From: Streptomyces sp. Go-475 | Lineage (GTDB): Bacteria > Actinomycetota > Actinomycetes > Streptomycetales > Streptomycetaceae | Direction: 5' to 3' | NCBI RefSeq assembly: GCF_003330845.1 | Contig: NZ_CP026121.1 | Span: 1,841,501 to 1,905,500 of the forward strand | DNA: 64,000 nucleotides | Shown: piece by piece, positions 40,753 to 49,385 of the stretch | Numbering within the stretch: position 1 is the stretch's first letter | How the letters are laid out: every line of letters starts with the position of its first letter | Position numbers and translations under genes: made by a program | Notes under the pieces: model-generated | Database searches by the model: none | Seen by the model: the letters and a program-made list of their open reading frames with translations, nothing else | What the model was told of the DNA's origin: nothing

Positions 40753-41964
40753 TCACCGCTCGGCGAACACCGGCTCCCACCGCCCCTTGGTGTTGTCCTT
40801 GGGCGACCGGAATCCACTGAGCGGAGTCGTCTTCTCGCGGCCGACGGTCACCAGCACCAGCCGCTGGTGGAACTCGTTCCCGTCCGGCCCGATGTCCCAG
40901 GCGACCAGCGTGTTCCCGTCCGCCCAGGCGAGCAGCTGCTGCCCGCGCACCTCGCGCTGCTTGCCGGTGCGCGCGTCGAGGACGAAGGAGGACGTCTTCC
41001 ACTTCTGCCCCGCGAACGGACCGGCGACGAGCCGCCCGTCCGGCGAGACCCCCGCCTCGACGGACCACTCCCGGTACCGGTCCGGCGCGGGCCCGGGCAC
41101 CACCTTGCCAGTGAAGTCGTAGAACATCCTCCGGGGTTCGGTGGGCAAGCCGGACCAGACGAGACGGTTGTCGCTGGTGAACGAGAAGTCCTGGCGGGAG
41201 TTGATGAACGCGTCCGGGTTCTGCGCGCTCCCGCCGATCTCCACCCCGGCCCAGGAACTGCTCCCGGAGGCCACGTCGATGACGTGGAACCCGGTCCGGG
41301 ACGACTCCGTGAACGGGGGGTCCCAGCCCTCGGAACCCTCGACCTTCACCAGCCGGTCGGGATTCTCGCTGTACGTCGTCGCGACGAGCTTCCTGCCGTC
41401 GGACGAGAACTCCACGCCCGCCACCGGCCGGTCGACCGGGATCCACCGTTTGACCTGGCCGCTCGCCAGGTCGAGCAGCCCGATGCGCGGCACGGGCAGG
41501 TCCCGCTCCAGCACGGCGGCCGTCGTCATCCCCGGGGCGACGGCGACGTAGGACCAGCGGTCGTCCTTCGCGTACTTCTTCGTCCTCGGGTTCAGCAGCC
41601 AGTACGTACGCTCCGAGACGGCACGGTCGGCGGACTGCTCGACGGTCGCCCTGGTGAAGTACGCGGCCAGCGCGACCCGCCCGGCCGCGATCATGTCGCG
41701 CGGCGGCGACTGGTCCGGGTGAGCGGTGATGCCGCTCTGCTCCACCCCGCCCGAGGGACGGACGTCCTCCTTGCCGGAGTCCAGCACGGGCACGGCCACG
41801 GCCACGGCGACCACGGCGGCGGCCGCCGCGGCGACGGTCGCGAACCGCCGGCTGCGACGACGCCGGCGAACCGCCAGCACACGGTCGGCGAAGCCGGGCG
41901 GCGCGGGCTGCTGCCCGGCGGCCTGGTCGCGCAGCGCGTCACGCACGAGTTCGTCGACGTTCAC
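40753..41964 (-). CDS. Membrane-anchored beta-propeller-like protein partnering sigma factor
   Basis: 403 residues. The N-terminal 45 residues (MNVDELVRDALRDQAAG...RVLAVRRRRRSRR) resemble an anti-sigma-type cytoplasmic tail, followed by one TM helix (FATVAAAAAAVVAVAVAVPVL) and an extracellular WD40/TolB-like domain. GTG start at 41964 overlaps the sigma-factor stop (GTGA). By position it likely regulates or reports to the SigE-family sigma factor, but no zinc anti-sigma motif is seen. Confidence 0.8.
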   Translation of the reverse strand: MNVDELVRDALRDQAAGQQPAPPGFADRVLAVRRRRRSRRFATVAAAAAAVVAVAVAVPVLDSGKEDVRPSGGVEQSGITAHPDQSPPRDMIAAGRVALAAYFTRATVEQSADRAVSERTYWLLNPRTKKYAKDDRWSYVAVAPGMTTAAVLERDLPVPRIGLLDLASGQVKRWIPVDRPVAGVEFSSDGRKLVATTYSENPDRLVKVEGSEGWDPPFTESSRTGFHVIDVASGSSSWAGVEIGGSAQNPDAFINSRQDFSFTSDNRLVWSGLPTEPRRMFYDFTGKVVPGPAPDRYREWSVEAGVSPDGRLVAGPFAGQKWKTSSFVLDARTGKQREVRGQQLLAWADGNTLVAWDIGPDGNEFHQRLVLVTVGREKTTPLSGFRSPKDNTKGRWEPVFAER

Positions 41965-42518
41965 TGACGGACCTCCACGGGCGAGTAGTCACGGGACGGC
42001 GGCTGCTCGGCGGCGGCCGGCCCCAGGGCGGCCAGCTCGGGCGCGAGGGCACGCAGCCGGGCGAGGGAGCGGTGGGTGGCGGACCGGACGGTGCCGACGG
42101 AGCAGCCCAGGATGCGGGCCACCTCGCCCTCGGGCAGGTCCTCGAAGTAGCGCAGCACCAGCACGGTGCGCTGCCGCGCGGTCAGCCGGGCGAGCGCACC
42201 GCGCATGACCAGACGCAGCTCGGCGGCGCCGGAGGCGTCCGGATCGGTACCGGTCTCCGGCGGTTCGGCGACGCTCAGCTCGCGCCGCGGCCACTTCAGC
42301 CGCCAGCGGCTGACCTGCTGCCGGTAGAGGACCTGCCGGACGTAGGCCTCGGGTTCGTCGATGCGGTGCCAGCGGCCCGCCGCCTTGATCAGCGCGTTCT
42401 GCAGCAGGTCCTCGCCCGCGTGCCGGTCGCCGCCGCTCAGCAGGACCGCCGTCTTCAGCAGCGCGGACGACCTGTTCGCCACGAACTCCCGGAAGCTCTC
42501 CTGCGCTTCGGCATCCAT
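41961..42518 (-). CDS. SigE-family ECF RNA polymerase sigma factor
   Basis: 185 residues. Region 2: SFREFVANRSSALLKTAVLLSGGDRHAGEDLLQNALIKAAGRW..IDEPEAYVRQVLYRQQVSRWR. Region 4: LARLTARQRTVLVLRYFEDLPEGEVARILGCSVGTVRSATHRSLARLR. This is the small SigE-like ECF group abundant in Streptomyces. Start ATG 42518 preceded by GAAGGTGACG; GTG 42524 is possible. Coupled to the membrane protein downstream. Confidence 0.9.
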   Translation of the reverse strand: MDAEAQESFREFVANRSSALLKTAVLLSGGDRHAGEDLLQNALIKAAGRWHRIDEPEAYVRQVLYRQQVSRWRLKWPRRELSVAEPPETGTDPDASGAAELRLVMRGALARLTARQRTVLVLRYFEDLPEGEVARILGCSVGTVRSATHRSLARLRALAPELAALGPAAAEQPPSRDYSPVEVRQ

Positions 42519-42621
42519 CGTCACCTTCGCTCTCCCCCGGGGCGGACCCTGTGCCCGCTCCCCGTATCCCTTGTGACGCGCGCGAGGTCCTCCCGCTATG
42601 CCACCCGCCAGGAACAAAAAC

Positions 42622-42663
42622 GGGACGGCCCGTATCGCAGGCGCCTGCGATACGGGCCGTCCC
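42622..42663 (-). terminator. Rho-independent terminator, perfect 42-bp palindrome
   Basis: Two 21-bp arms, 42622-42642 and 42643-42663, are fully complementary with no loop. On the minus strand the stem is followed by CGTTTTTG, a U tract unusual in Streptomyces. It lies just downstream of the small exported protein gene. Confidence 0.85.
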
Positions 42664-42684
42664 CTCGACGTGCCCTCCGGCGGC

Positions 42685-42909
42685 TCAGTTCCAGGCGTAC
42701 CCGTCACCGAACAGCAGGGTGTGCTCCAGCACGTCCTCCATCGGGTCATCGACCTGGCCCGTGTTGATCAGGCCGATTCGGGGGCCGTTGTGCGAGTTCT
42801 TGTTGGTCTCGTCGGCGTGCGCGGCCCCCGCCGGCAGCCAGTACACCGCCAGCACCGCGACCGCCCCCACCAGACAGCGCGCCACGGCCCGCCCCCGCTC
42901 GTTCCTCAT
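42685..42909 (-). CDS. Small exported protein, 74 aa
   Basis: Signal peptide MRNERGRAVARCLVGAVAVLAVYWLPAGAAHA is followed by a short mature part DETNKNSHNGPRIGLINTGQVDDPMEDVLEHTLLFGDGYAWN. The mature part looks conserved rather than low-complexity. GAGGA precedes the ATG at 42909. No function known. Confidence 0.7.
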   Translation of the reverse strand: MRNERGRAVARCLVGAVAVLAVYWLPAGAAHADETNKNSHNGPRIGLINTGQVDDPMEDVLEHTLLFGDGYAWN

Positions 42910-43015
42910 GCCCCGGTCCTCGTTTCGTCGGTTCGGCGAATGATCGGACACTGCGTCCACCCGTTCATCTGCCAAGCCCACCACGAGGTCACGCCCGGTC
43001 ATCCGTACGGGATCG

Positions 43016-43029
43016 TCAGTTGTGGCTGT
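43016..43029. other. attL
   Basis: TCAGTTGTGGCTGT, 25 bp beyond the integrase stop. Identical to the dapD 3' end at 54757-54770; flanks on both sides differ, so the core is 14 bp. Confidence 0.8.
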
Positions 43030-43054
43030 TCTGAATCATGAGCAGGTCAGACGA

Positions 43055-44296
43055 TCAACCCGCCTCAGGGGCCGTTTCGGGGCCGTCATCGGTGCTCTCC
43101 GGGTCCCGGAAGACGCGATCCACGGCGGCCCGGGTGCGCGCCTCGCTGTTCGGCATCAGGTGCGTGTACGTGCGGAGAGTGAAGCTCGGGTCGTGGTGAC
43201 CCAGGTACTCGCTCAGGGCCTTGATGCTCTCCCCCGCGGCCAGGAGCACGGAGGCGTAGAAGTGACGGAGGGCATGCATGCCGTTCTCGCGTCCGAGCGG
43301 TATGCCGGCCGAAGTGAGAGCCGGACGCCATACGGACCGGTTGAAGCGGAACCGGTGCAGCCATTGACGCCGGGCGTTGACGAACAGCAGCGAGGCCGTG
43401 ACGGGCGGGCCGTCCGGGCTCTTCCACGGCAAGGTGACCTCCACCGGCTCGTGCTTCGTGATGTGGGCCGCCAGCGCGAAGGAGACGGTCTCGGGCAGCG
43501 GAACGTGACGTTCCTTGCCGCCCTTCGGCGGCCCGAAGATCGCTTGCACGCCGCGTATGAGCTTGACCTGGCGGACCACGCGAACCGTGCCGCTGAGGAA
43601 GTCGATGTCCTCAACGGCAAGGCCGAAGATCTCGCCCTGTCGGAGCCCGCAGCCTGCCCCCAGGGAGACCACCTCTTGGTACGCGTCCGGCAGCGCCTCG
43701 TGCATGGCCATGACGCGATCGAGGGACCACGGCTTGACCTTCCGGCCGTCGAGGGAGGGCGCCCGCACCGATCGGGCACGGCACGGATTCTCCGCGATGA
43801 TCCGGTCTTCTACGGCAGCAGTGAAGACCGCCGACACGTTGGCGAAGATCGACCGCCGGTAGGACGCAGCACGTCCCGTCTCCTCCAGCTGGCGCATCCA
43901 GGCCCGCAGGTGCGAGGGCCGGAAGGACGCCATGGGCCGATCGCCGAGGTACGGAAGGGCATGGACCCTGAGACGAATCTCGACGCTCTCACGGGTCACC
44001 GGGTCGATGGTCAGCGCCGCCATCCATTCCTTGGCGTACCGCGCGAAGGTCACCGAGCCCGCAGCCGGGTCGATGTACCGACCCTGGGACATGTCCGCCT
44101 CGATGTTGGACAGCCAGGCTTCGGCCTTGCGCTTCTGCTTGTCCGGGAAGCTCTTGGACTTCTCGGAGCCGTCCGGCGCGATGTACCGGGCATGGTAGCG
44201 GTGGCCGACGCCGAAACGGTCGGTCTTGACCCTGACCGTCTTGCCGTCCGGGCCGGGGAGGGCCTTGTACCAGCGATCCTGAACGTGTCCGGCCAT
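43055..44296 (-). CDS. int: Tyrosine recombinase/integrase of AICE
   Basis: 413 residues. N-terminal Arm/SAM-like DNA-binding part (YHARYIAPDGSEKSKSFPDKQKRKAEAWLSNIE, then the core-binding domain), and a C-terminal catalytic domain with Arg in GAGCGLRQGEIFGL, HALRHFYA (His-x-x-Arg), GHHDPS and the nucleophile Tyr in LRTYTHL. Adjacent to attL. ATG 44296 overlaps the excisionase stop. Catalyses integration into and excision from dapD. Confidence 0.95.
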   Translation of the reverse strand: MAGHVQDRWYKALPGPDGKTVRVKTDRFGVGHRYHARYIAPDGSEKSKSFPDKQKRKAEAWLSNIEADMSQGRYIDPAAGSVTFARYAKEWMAALTIDPVTRESVEIRLRVHALPYLGDRPMASFRPSHLRAWMRQLEETGRAASYRRSIFANVSAVFTAAVEDRIIAENPCRARSVRAPSLDGRKVKPWSLDRVMAMHEALPDAYQEVVSLGAGCGLRQGEIFGLAVEDIDFLSGTVRVVRQVKLIRGVQAIFGPPKGGKERHVPLPETVSFALAAHITKHEPVEVTLPWKSPDGPPVTASLLFVNARRQWLHRFRFNRSVWRPALTSAGIPLGRENGMHALRHFYASVLLAAGESIKALSEYLGHHDPSFTLRTYTHLMPNSEARTRAAVDRVFRDPESTDDGPETAPEAG

Positions 44297-44496
44297 CAGG
44301 CAGCAGCCCCTTCTATGCGGGACTTGACCCATGCCTGTACGTCCTGCGGGTCGAACCTGAGATGCCGACCGACCCTGAAGCCGCGGGGCCCTATGTGCTT
44401 CCTCCGCCACTGGTAGACGGTCTCGACGCTGGGCAGCTCGAAGAGCTGGACCAGGTCCTCAGGCGTGAGATACCGATCGGGCAGCCGGGTCGGCAT
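44296..44496 (-). CDS. xis: Excisionase, MerR-like HTH
   Basis: 66 residues. YLTPEDLVQLFELPSVETVYQWRRKHIGPRGFRVGRHLRFDPQDVQAWVKS is the AlpA/Xis winged-helix pattern. Start ATG 44496 preceded by GGGAG; stop overlaps int (TGATG). Needed with int for excision in pSAM2-type elements. Confidence 0.88.
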   Translation of the reverse strand: MPTRLPDRYLTPEDLVQLFELPSVETVYQWRRKHIGPRGFRVGRHLRFDPQDVQAWVKSRIEGAAA

Positions 44497-44498
44497 GG

Positions 44499-45875
44499 TC
44501 ACCACTCCCTTTCATCTGGCAGCGCGGCGAGCGCTTCGCGGGCGGTTTCGCGGTTGAGCTGGAGGTCGCGGGCGATCGTGGCGGCGAGGACTGATTCGCC
44601 GGGGGTGTGGCCGTGTCCGGCGTACTGCCAGTCGGCCAGGACCAGGACGGTGTCGGGCTCGCGGTCCTCCAGACCGAGGGCGGCGTGTTCCTGGGCGGCG
44701 CGGTAGTCAGCGCGGGCCTGGCGCAGGGCGCCGAGGGTGGTGGAGTAGCGGCGCGACTTGGAGGAGAAGTGGCCCCGGAAGCCGAGCATGTGAGCCCAGG
44801 CCCACAGGCGCCGGTCCGGGTAGAGCGGGTCGAGCTGCTTGCAGGCCTCGATGAGGCGGCGGGTGTGATCGGGCACGCCGTGGCGGTCGAGGTCGGAGAG
44901 TTCGCCGATGCGGCGGTCAAGGGTGCCGGTGTTCTCGGCAGCCTTGGTGGCGTACTTGGCCACGTACGAGGCGACCGCCTGCTCGGTGATCTGGGAGCCA
45001 TCGCCGAAGGCCTTCACGGGCCGGACGTCGAGCTGGGTGCCCCAGCGGAAGGTCCGGGCGGGCTGGTCCTCGGCGGCCGGGACGGAGACCGAGGTGTAGG
45101 AGTGCGCGGCAGCTGCACGGATCGCGTCGGCTAGGAGATCGACCGTCGCCCAGGACGGCGGAGCGGTCTCGGGTCCGTTGGGGCCGTCGATGCGGACGAC
45201 GGCGTGGAAGTGCAGGGCGCCGCGCTTCTGGAACTCTGCGACCTTGGCGTAGGAGAGGCGGGCGCACTCTTTCAGCTCGCGTTGGGTGATGCCGGCGCGG
45301 GCGGCTATCTCGCGGCGGAGACGGTTGGTGAAGCGCTGCCAGAGCTGCCCCGCGTGGTTGTTGAACAGCACAGCGCCCGCGTAGTCGTATTTGGCCGGGT
45401 CCAGGGCCGTGCCGAGGGCGGGATCGTCGGCGGCGTGGCGGGTGCCGCAACGGCAGACGCCCCGGTCGGGCCGGTTGTGGACCGGGCCAAACGAGGGGGC
45501 GGTGAGGGTGGCGAAGACGCGGGGATGATCCCGGACGGTGGCGGGGATGTCGCGGCGGTCATCGCCAGCCAGGCCCGCGCGGATGAGGTGGTAGGTGTCG
45601 CCCGCGTACGTCCAGGCGCAGGACGGGCAGCGGGAGGCCCGGCGGTTGCCGCAGGCGACACGGAGACGGCCGCCCGGCTCGCTCTCGGTGGAGTAGTGGT
45701 GCAGGGTCTCGCCGGTGGTCTTGTCCTTGGTAAGGGTCCAGCCGGTCAGGTGGATGGGGTCGGCGCAGCCGCCGGTGCGGCGGATCTGCTCCTGCCAGCG
45801 GTCGAAGTCAGAAGCCGAGGCCACCCTCAGCAGGTCGCCGAGGGTGGTCGGGTCGAGCAGGTCAGGCACGCGCAC
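44499..45875 (-). CDS. repSA: Replication initiator (RepSA family, rolling circle)
   Basis: 458 residues, GTG start. Cys pairs ACGNRRASRCPSCAW and CRCGTRH near the N-terminus and a HUH-like motif in QKRGALHFHAVVRIDGP (HFH), followed by YVAKYATKAAENTG with the likely catalytic Tyr. This is the pSAM2 RepSA pattern that nicks the double-strand origin for rolling-circle replication after excision. Starts 14 bp inside the preceding small zinc-finger gene. Confidence 0.9.
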   Translation of the reverse strand: MRVPDLLDPTTLGDLLRVASASDFDRWQEQIRRTGGCADPIHLTGWTLTKDKTTGETLHHYSTESEPGGRLRVACGNRRASRCPSCAWTYAGDTYHLIRAGLAGDDRRDIPATVRDHPRVFATLTAPSFGPVHNRPDRGVCRCGTRHAADDPALGTALDPAKYDYAGAVLFNNHAGQLWQRFTNRLRREIAARAGITQRELKECARLSYAKVAEFQKRGALHFHAVVRIDGPNGPETAPPSWATVDLLADAIRAAAAHSYTSVSVPAAEDQPARTFRWGTQLDVRPVKAFGDGSQITEQAVASYVAKYATKAAENTGTLDRRIGELSDLDRHGVPDHTRRLIEACKQLDPLYPDRRLWAWAHMLGFRGHFSSKSRRYSTTLGALRQARADYRAAQEHAALGLEDREPDTVLVLADWQYAGHGHTPGESVLAATIARDLQLNRETAREALAALPDEREW

Positions 45876-46047
45876 GCTCCGGAACGCGGCGGGCGGGGAC
45901 GGTGCCCAGGCCGTCGCAGGCCGGGCAGTTGGCCCTGATTGTGGGCAGGTGGCCGTGCCGGTCGCGGCTGCCGGTGATGATGGCGGCGGTTGCGAAGCCG
46001 TCGCAATTCGGGCAGATGCGGGGCGCGGGTGCGGTGCGGTCGGTCAT
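45862..46047 (-). CDS. Small zinc-ribbon-like protein of AICE
   Basis: 61 residues with two CxxC pairs (RICPNCDGF and RANCPACDGLG), a DnaJ-like zinc pattern. Located directly upstream of repSA and overlapping its start. Function unknown. Confidence 0.7.
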   Translation of the reverse strand: MTDRTAPAPRICPNCDGFATAAIITGSRDRHGHLPTIRANCPACDGLGTVPARRVPERARA

Positions 46048-46135
46048 GCTGGGTGTTCCTTCCGGTTGCGAGATCGGACAGGGACGGCTCCCGGAGCGGA
46101 CGAGACTTGGCGGTTGAGGCCGCTCCGGGGGCCGG

Positions 46136-46453
46136 TCAGCGTCGCTTCGTCTCCGAGGCGAGGAGCGAGCGCAGGACGACGGCGCAGACGGCGACCGAGG
46201 CGCCGGTGATGGCGACCGCCAGGAGCATGGAGACCAGGACGGCGCCGACGACCAGGACCACGGCGGTGCCGCCGCCGACGAGGGCGAGAGCGGTGCCGGG
46301 GGTGAGCTGCACCGTGGGCCGGGCAGGAGCCGGGGCCACCGGGGCAGGCGGCGGGGTCTGGGAGGCCGGGACGATGGTGGTCGGCTCGACCACGACGGGC
46401 GGCGTGGCTTGGCCGGTCGGGGTAGGCATGGTCGGGATCTTGGGGCGGAGCAT
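46136..46453 (-). CDS. SpdD-like plasmid spread protein
   Basis: 105 residues. Pro/Thr-rich N-terminus (MLRPKIPTMPTPTGQATPP) and one long hydrophobic region LTPGTALALVGGGTAVVLVVGAVLVSMLLAVAITGASVAVCAVVL giving two TM helices. Typical of Spd proteins that help intramycelial spread of Streptomyces conjugative elements. Confidence 0.75.
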   Translation of the reverse strand: MLRPKIPTMPTPTGQATPPVVVEPTTIVPASQTPPPAPVAPAPARPTVQLTPGTALALVGGGTAVVLVVGAVLVSMLLAVAITGASVAVCAVVLRSLLASETKRR

Positions 46454-46465
46454 CAGCGATCTCCT

Positions 46466-46621
46466 CTACTTGACGAAGGTGTCGATGGCGGGGGCCAGGA
46501 CGCTGTCGGCGAGGAGGAAGCCGCCGAGCAGCAGGACGGCGATGAGCCAGGCGGGCGGGCGGATGAGCTTGACGCCGAGGTAGCCGACGGCGAGCAGCGC
46601 GAGCCAGAGCGGTACTTCCAT
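46466..46621 (-). CDS. Small membrane protein of AICE, 51 aa
   Basis: MEVPLWLALLAVGYLGVKLI, then RPPAWLIAVLLLGGFLLADSVLAPAIDTFVK, two TM helices. Good ribosome-binding site AGGAGG 8 nt upstream of ATG 46621; a second ATG lies at 46627. In the Spd/transfer cluster, likely a membrane partner in spread. Confidence 0.7.
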   Translation of the reverse strand: MEVPLWLALLAVGYLGVKLIRPPAWLIAVLLLGGFLLADSVLAPAIDTFVK

Positions 46622-46633
46622 GGCCATGGCCTC

Positions 46634-46825
46634 CTAACGGACCTTGCAGCGGTGGGTGCGGGCGGCGAGCTGGGCGGCGGACTGGCTGGTGTAGTCGGCA
46701 GACCAGCCGCAGCCGTCGGAGCTGCACACGGCGGCGTGCTTGGTCCGGCCGTGCCGGTCGCGGTGGGTGCCGATCTGCACCGGTCCGATCCGCATCACGG
46801 AGTGGAAGAAGTCGCGGGCAGGCAT
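46634..46825 (-). CDS. Mobile element transfer protein, small zinc-finger type
   Basis: 63 residues: MPARDFFHSVMRIGPVQIGTH...HAAVCSSDGCGWSADYTSQSAAQLAARTHRCKVR, with Cys and His spaced as a small zinc finger (CSSDGC...H..C). This type is regularly found in AICE transfer clusters and often annotated as transfer protein. Confidence 0.75.
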   Translation of the reverse strand: MPARDFFHSVMRIGPVQIGTHRDRHGRTKHAAVCSSDGCGWSADYTSQSAAQLAARTHRCKVR

Positions 46826-46846
46826 GACGGGTGTTCTCCCTTCGGG

Positions 46847-47530
46847 TCAGGCGAGTTGGGCGGCGATGGCGTGGGCCAGCTGGGGCGGGACGCCGAGTCG
46901 GGCGCGCAGGGTGTCGGTGTCGATCGGCGAACCGGTACGGGCGCGGTGGTCGTCGGCGACCTTGCGGGCGTGGTCCACCAGCGCGGCCGGGACCGGCACA
47001 GCCGGAGCAGCGGCGGCCGGGGCAGGCTCGGCCGGGGCGGGCTCGGCAGCCGGAAGTGCGGGGGTGTCGACGACTGCCGAGACCGGCTCAGCCTCCGGTT
47101 CGGTCTCGGTAACCGGCTCAGTGACCGGGGTTGCGGGTGCCGGCGAATCCGGCACCCGGTCCTCGGCGGACTTGGGCGCGTGGGCGAGAAGCGTGCCGCC
47201 GAGGAAGGCCACGGCGGGCCACCCGGCGACGCCGAGCCGGAGCAGGGCGGGCGGGTGTTCCAAGTCCAGGAACCCGGCAGTGGCGACGTTGGCGCCCAGC
47301 GAGGCGAACAGGGCGACGATGAACCAGCACCAGGCCAGCCGGGACGGCCCGTCACTGCGGAGCCGTCGCCACGCGGCCACCAGGAGCAGGTCGACACTGA
47401 CCGGGTAAGCCCATGCCTTCCAGCCCGTCTGTCCAGCAGCGGCGGCCAGGTCATGCAAGTGGGCGAAGGACAGGGCTCCGGCGATCACGGCCTGAACCAG
47501 GACAGCATCGGGGCGGATCGAGCGGGTCAT
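46847..47530 (-). CDS. SpdB-like DUF2637 membrane protein
   Basis: 227 residues. About four TM helices in the first 125 residues (FAHLHDLAAAAGQTGWKAWAYPVSVDLLLVAAW is the DUF2637 pattern), a Pro/Ala/Glu linker, and a C-terminal helical domain (LRARLGVPPQLAHAIAAQL) like an HTH. Strong RBS AAGGAGGTGACGAC before ATG 47530. Likely spread/septal-pore component. Confidence 0.85.
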   Translation of the reverse strand: MTRSIRPDAVLVQAVIAGALSFAHLHDLAAAAGQTGWKAWAYPVSVDLLLVAAWRRLRSDGPSRLAWCWFIVALFASLGANVATAGFLDLEHPPALLRLGVAGWPAVAFLGGTLLAHAPKSAEDRVPDSPAPATPVTEPVTETEPEAEPVSAVVDTPALPAAEPAPAEPAPAAAAPAVPVPAALVDHARKVADDHRARTGSPIDTDTLRARLGVPPQLAHAIAAQLA

Positions 47531-47573
47531 GTCGTCACCTCCTTCGCGAGGTTGGGCAAGGGACGAGGCGGGA

Positions 47574-48929
47574 TCAGGCAGCGGCCGGGGCGGACTCGAC
47601 CGCCGGGGCCGGGATTGGCTTCGGACCGCCGAGTGCGGGTCGGAAGGGAGCCAGGGCGGGCAGGTCCGGGGCCAGGTCGGCGTACCGGTTGCAGGTGTTG
47701 ACGGCCTGCCGAAGCGAGGTGTGCGGGGCGCGGATCCGGGCCCAGCCACCGGTCGAATCGCCCGTGATGGCGACACCGGGCATGTCGGTGGAGATCTGGA
47801 TCGCGGCCAGCACGGCATCCGGCGCGATGTCACCGAAGGCCATGTTCGCGCTGGACTCGTCGTTGACGCGGTGCGCAGTACGGCCGGTGAGCTGGGCGCG
47901 GAGCATCGTGATGCCCTTGCCGAGTTCGGAGCCGAAGCGCTGCCCGCAGATCTCCAGGTAGATCCCGGCCGCCCGGCCGAGCTGGGCCAGCCGCGCGAGG
48001 GCGGTGATGATCCGGTCCCGTCGCTTCTCCTCCTCCTTGGTGGCGAAGAGAGCGAGTTCGGCGACCTCGTCGACCAGGACCACGATGGGCACGGGCCGCA
48101 GGTCATCCGGCAGGTTCCAGATGTCGGCGGCGATCTCCGCATCCGGTACGTCGGCGGTGATCCGCTGCTCGGCGCGGATGAGCTGGTAGACGTCTTCCAT
48201 GTGCGCTACCAGCGCGTCGAGGAGTTCGGCGGCGGTGTCAGGGTTGTCGGCCAGCGCGGAGAACCGACGGGCCAGCGGGAAGAGTTCCACTCCCTGCTTG
48301 CAGTCGATGCCCACCAGGGCGACCCGTTGCGGGGCGAGCGCGGCTACCAGGTTGCGCTGGTAGACGGACTTGCCGGACTCGGTGGCTCCGAGCGTGAGCG
48401 CGTGGGGAACACCCCGGTAGTCCCGGAAATGAACGGCGCCGTCCTCGCGCAGGGCGACCGGAACCCGCATCGGCCGGGTGTCGCACTTAGCAGGCATCTG
48501 CACCCGCTTGAGCACGTCATAGCCGGTCATCCGCACCTCGACCACGCCGGAGCGCAGCTCGCGGGAGGTGACACCGTACATCGCGAACGAGTGCCGCAGC
48601 CGGTCACACGAGGCCGCCACGTCGAAGGCGTCCTGACCGGGCCGGAGTTTGAGCCGCAGCACCAGACCGGTCCGGGTCGGCCGTACCCGCAGGATGCGCG
48701 GGGCCCGGGGGCCGGGAATGGCCCGGTTGGTCATCCGCGCCAGGGTCAGGCGCCAGCGGGGAGCCGGGACGGTCAGGCCACAGGCGTCCATCACGGACGG
48801 GTACCGGAGCAGGACCCGCAGCGTCGCCAGGGTGACGCCGAAGGTCAGCCAGTACCAGGCGGGGCGCCGCCACCGCAGGAGACCCGCAGCGGCGACGACC
48901 AGCACCAGGGCGACGGTCAGCCAGGTCAT
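47574..48929 (-). CDS. traSA: FtsK/SpoIIIE-type conjugal DNA translocase
   Basis: 451 residues. Two N-terminal TM helices, then a RecA-like ATPase: Walker A LTLGATESGKSVYQ and Walker B PIVVLVDEVAELA, with LEICGQRF sensor region and DNA-interacting QLTGRTAHRVND. Homologous in plan to TraSA of pSAM2, which moves double-stranded plasmid DNA between mycelia. Three bp after the regulatory gene. Confidence 0.92.
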   Translation of the reverse strand: MTWLTVALVLVVAAAGLLRWRRPAWYWLTFGVTLATLRVLLRYPSVMDACGLTVPAPRWRLTLARMTNRAIPGPRAPRILRVRPTRTGLVLRLKLRPGQDAFDVAASCDRLRHSFAMYGVTSRELRSGVVEVRMTGYDVLKRVQMPAKCDTRPMRVPVALREDGAVHFRDYRGVPHALTLGATESGKSVYQRNLVAALAPQRVALVGIDCKQGVELFPLARRFSALADNPDTAAELLDALVAHMEDVYQLIRAEQRITADVPDAEIAADIWNLPDDLRPVPIVVLVDEVAELALFATKEEEKRRDRIITALARLAQLGRAAGIYLEICGQRFGSELGKGITMLRAQLTGRTAHRVNDESSANMAFGDIAPDAVLAAIQISTDMPGVAITGDSTGGWARIRAPHTSLRQAVNTCNRYADLAPDLPALAPFRPALGGPKPIPAPAVESAPAAA

Positions 48930-48932
48930 GGC

Positions 48933-49289
48933 TCAGGCCGCCTTCGCCTGCTCAGCACCGGCAACGAGCGAGGTGACTGCGACCGCACGGAACGCGATGC
49001 CGTGCCGCTTCTGGCCGTTGAACTCGTTCTCCCACGGCCGGGCGATCAGCCCCGTCAGCGCGACCGGGGTACCCATCGCCAGCTCGCCCGAGATGCCGCT
49101 CTCCGGCACTGTGACGTTCAGGATCTCGACCTCGCCGTTGAGGGCGAACATCACGCTCACCGTCATCAGCTTCGCGCCCGTCTCGGCGTCCGTGGCGATC
49201 TCGCCGGTCCGGCGGTCACGGACCTTGGGCTCCGGGGTCTGGGCGACCATCACGGTCGCGGTGGAGGTGTCGACGGGAATCTGACGCAT
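48933..49289 (-). CDS. SCO3933-family regulatory protein of AICE
   Basis: 118 residues: MRQIPVDTSTATVMVAQTPEPKVRDRRTGEIATDAETGAKLMTVSVMFALNGEVEIL...GLIARPWENEFNGQKRHGIAFRAVAV. This small beta-rich family sits upstream of tra in many AICEs. Its ribosome-binding site (AGGAG) is inside a long hairpin, so translation is probably controlled. Head of the leftward transfer operon, divergent from the HTH-PLD regulator. Confidence 0.75.
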   Translation of the reverse strand: MRQIPVDTSTATVMVAQTPEPKVRDRRTGEIATDAETGAKLMTVSVMFALNGEVEILNVTVPESGISGELAMGTPVALTGLIARPWENEFNGQKRHGIAFRAVAVTSLVAGAEQAKAA

Positions 49290-49297
49290 CGTCTGTT

Positions 49298-49351
49298 CTC
49301 CTGATCTGAGGGAGATTTGGAACCGGCGTTCATCGCCGGTGAGATCAGGAG
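49298..49351 (-). promoter_or_regulatory. RBS-sequestering hairpin in the transfer operon leader
   Basis: Outer stem CTCCTGATCT (49298-49307) with AGATCAGGAG (49342-49351), perfect 10 bp; inner stem CCGGCG-TTCAT-CGCCGG. In the minus-strand mRNA the 3' arm AGATCAGGAG contains the Shine-Dalgarno sequence 9 nt before the ATG, paired with CTCCT of the 5' arm. Confidence 0.7.
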
Positions 49352-49385
49352 ACCGCGAGAGGTGGTGGACGCATCACGGTCCGTA

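Noticed and set aside
43000..43060. tRNA gene as attachment site for the AICE
   Set aside because: No cloverleaf can be formed at either junction; the repeated core instead matches the dapD 3' end.
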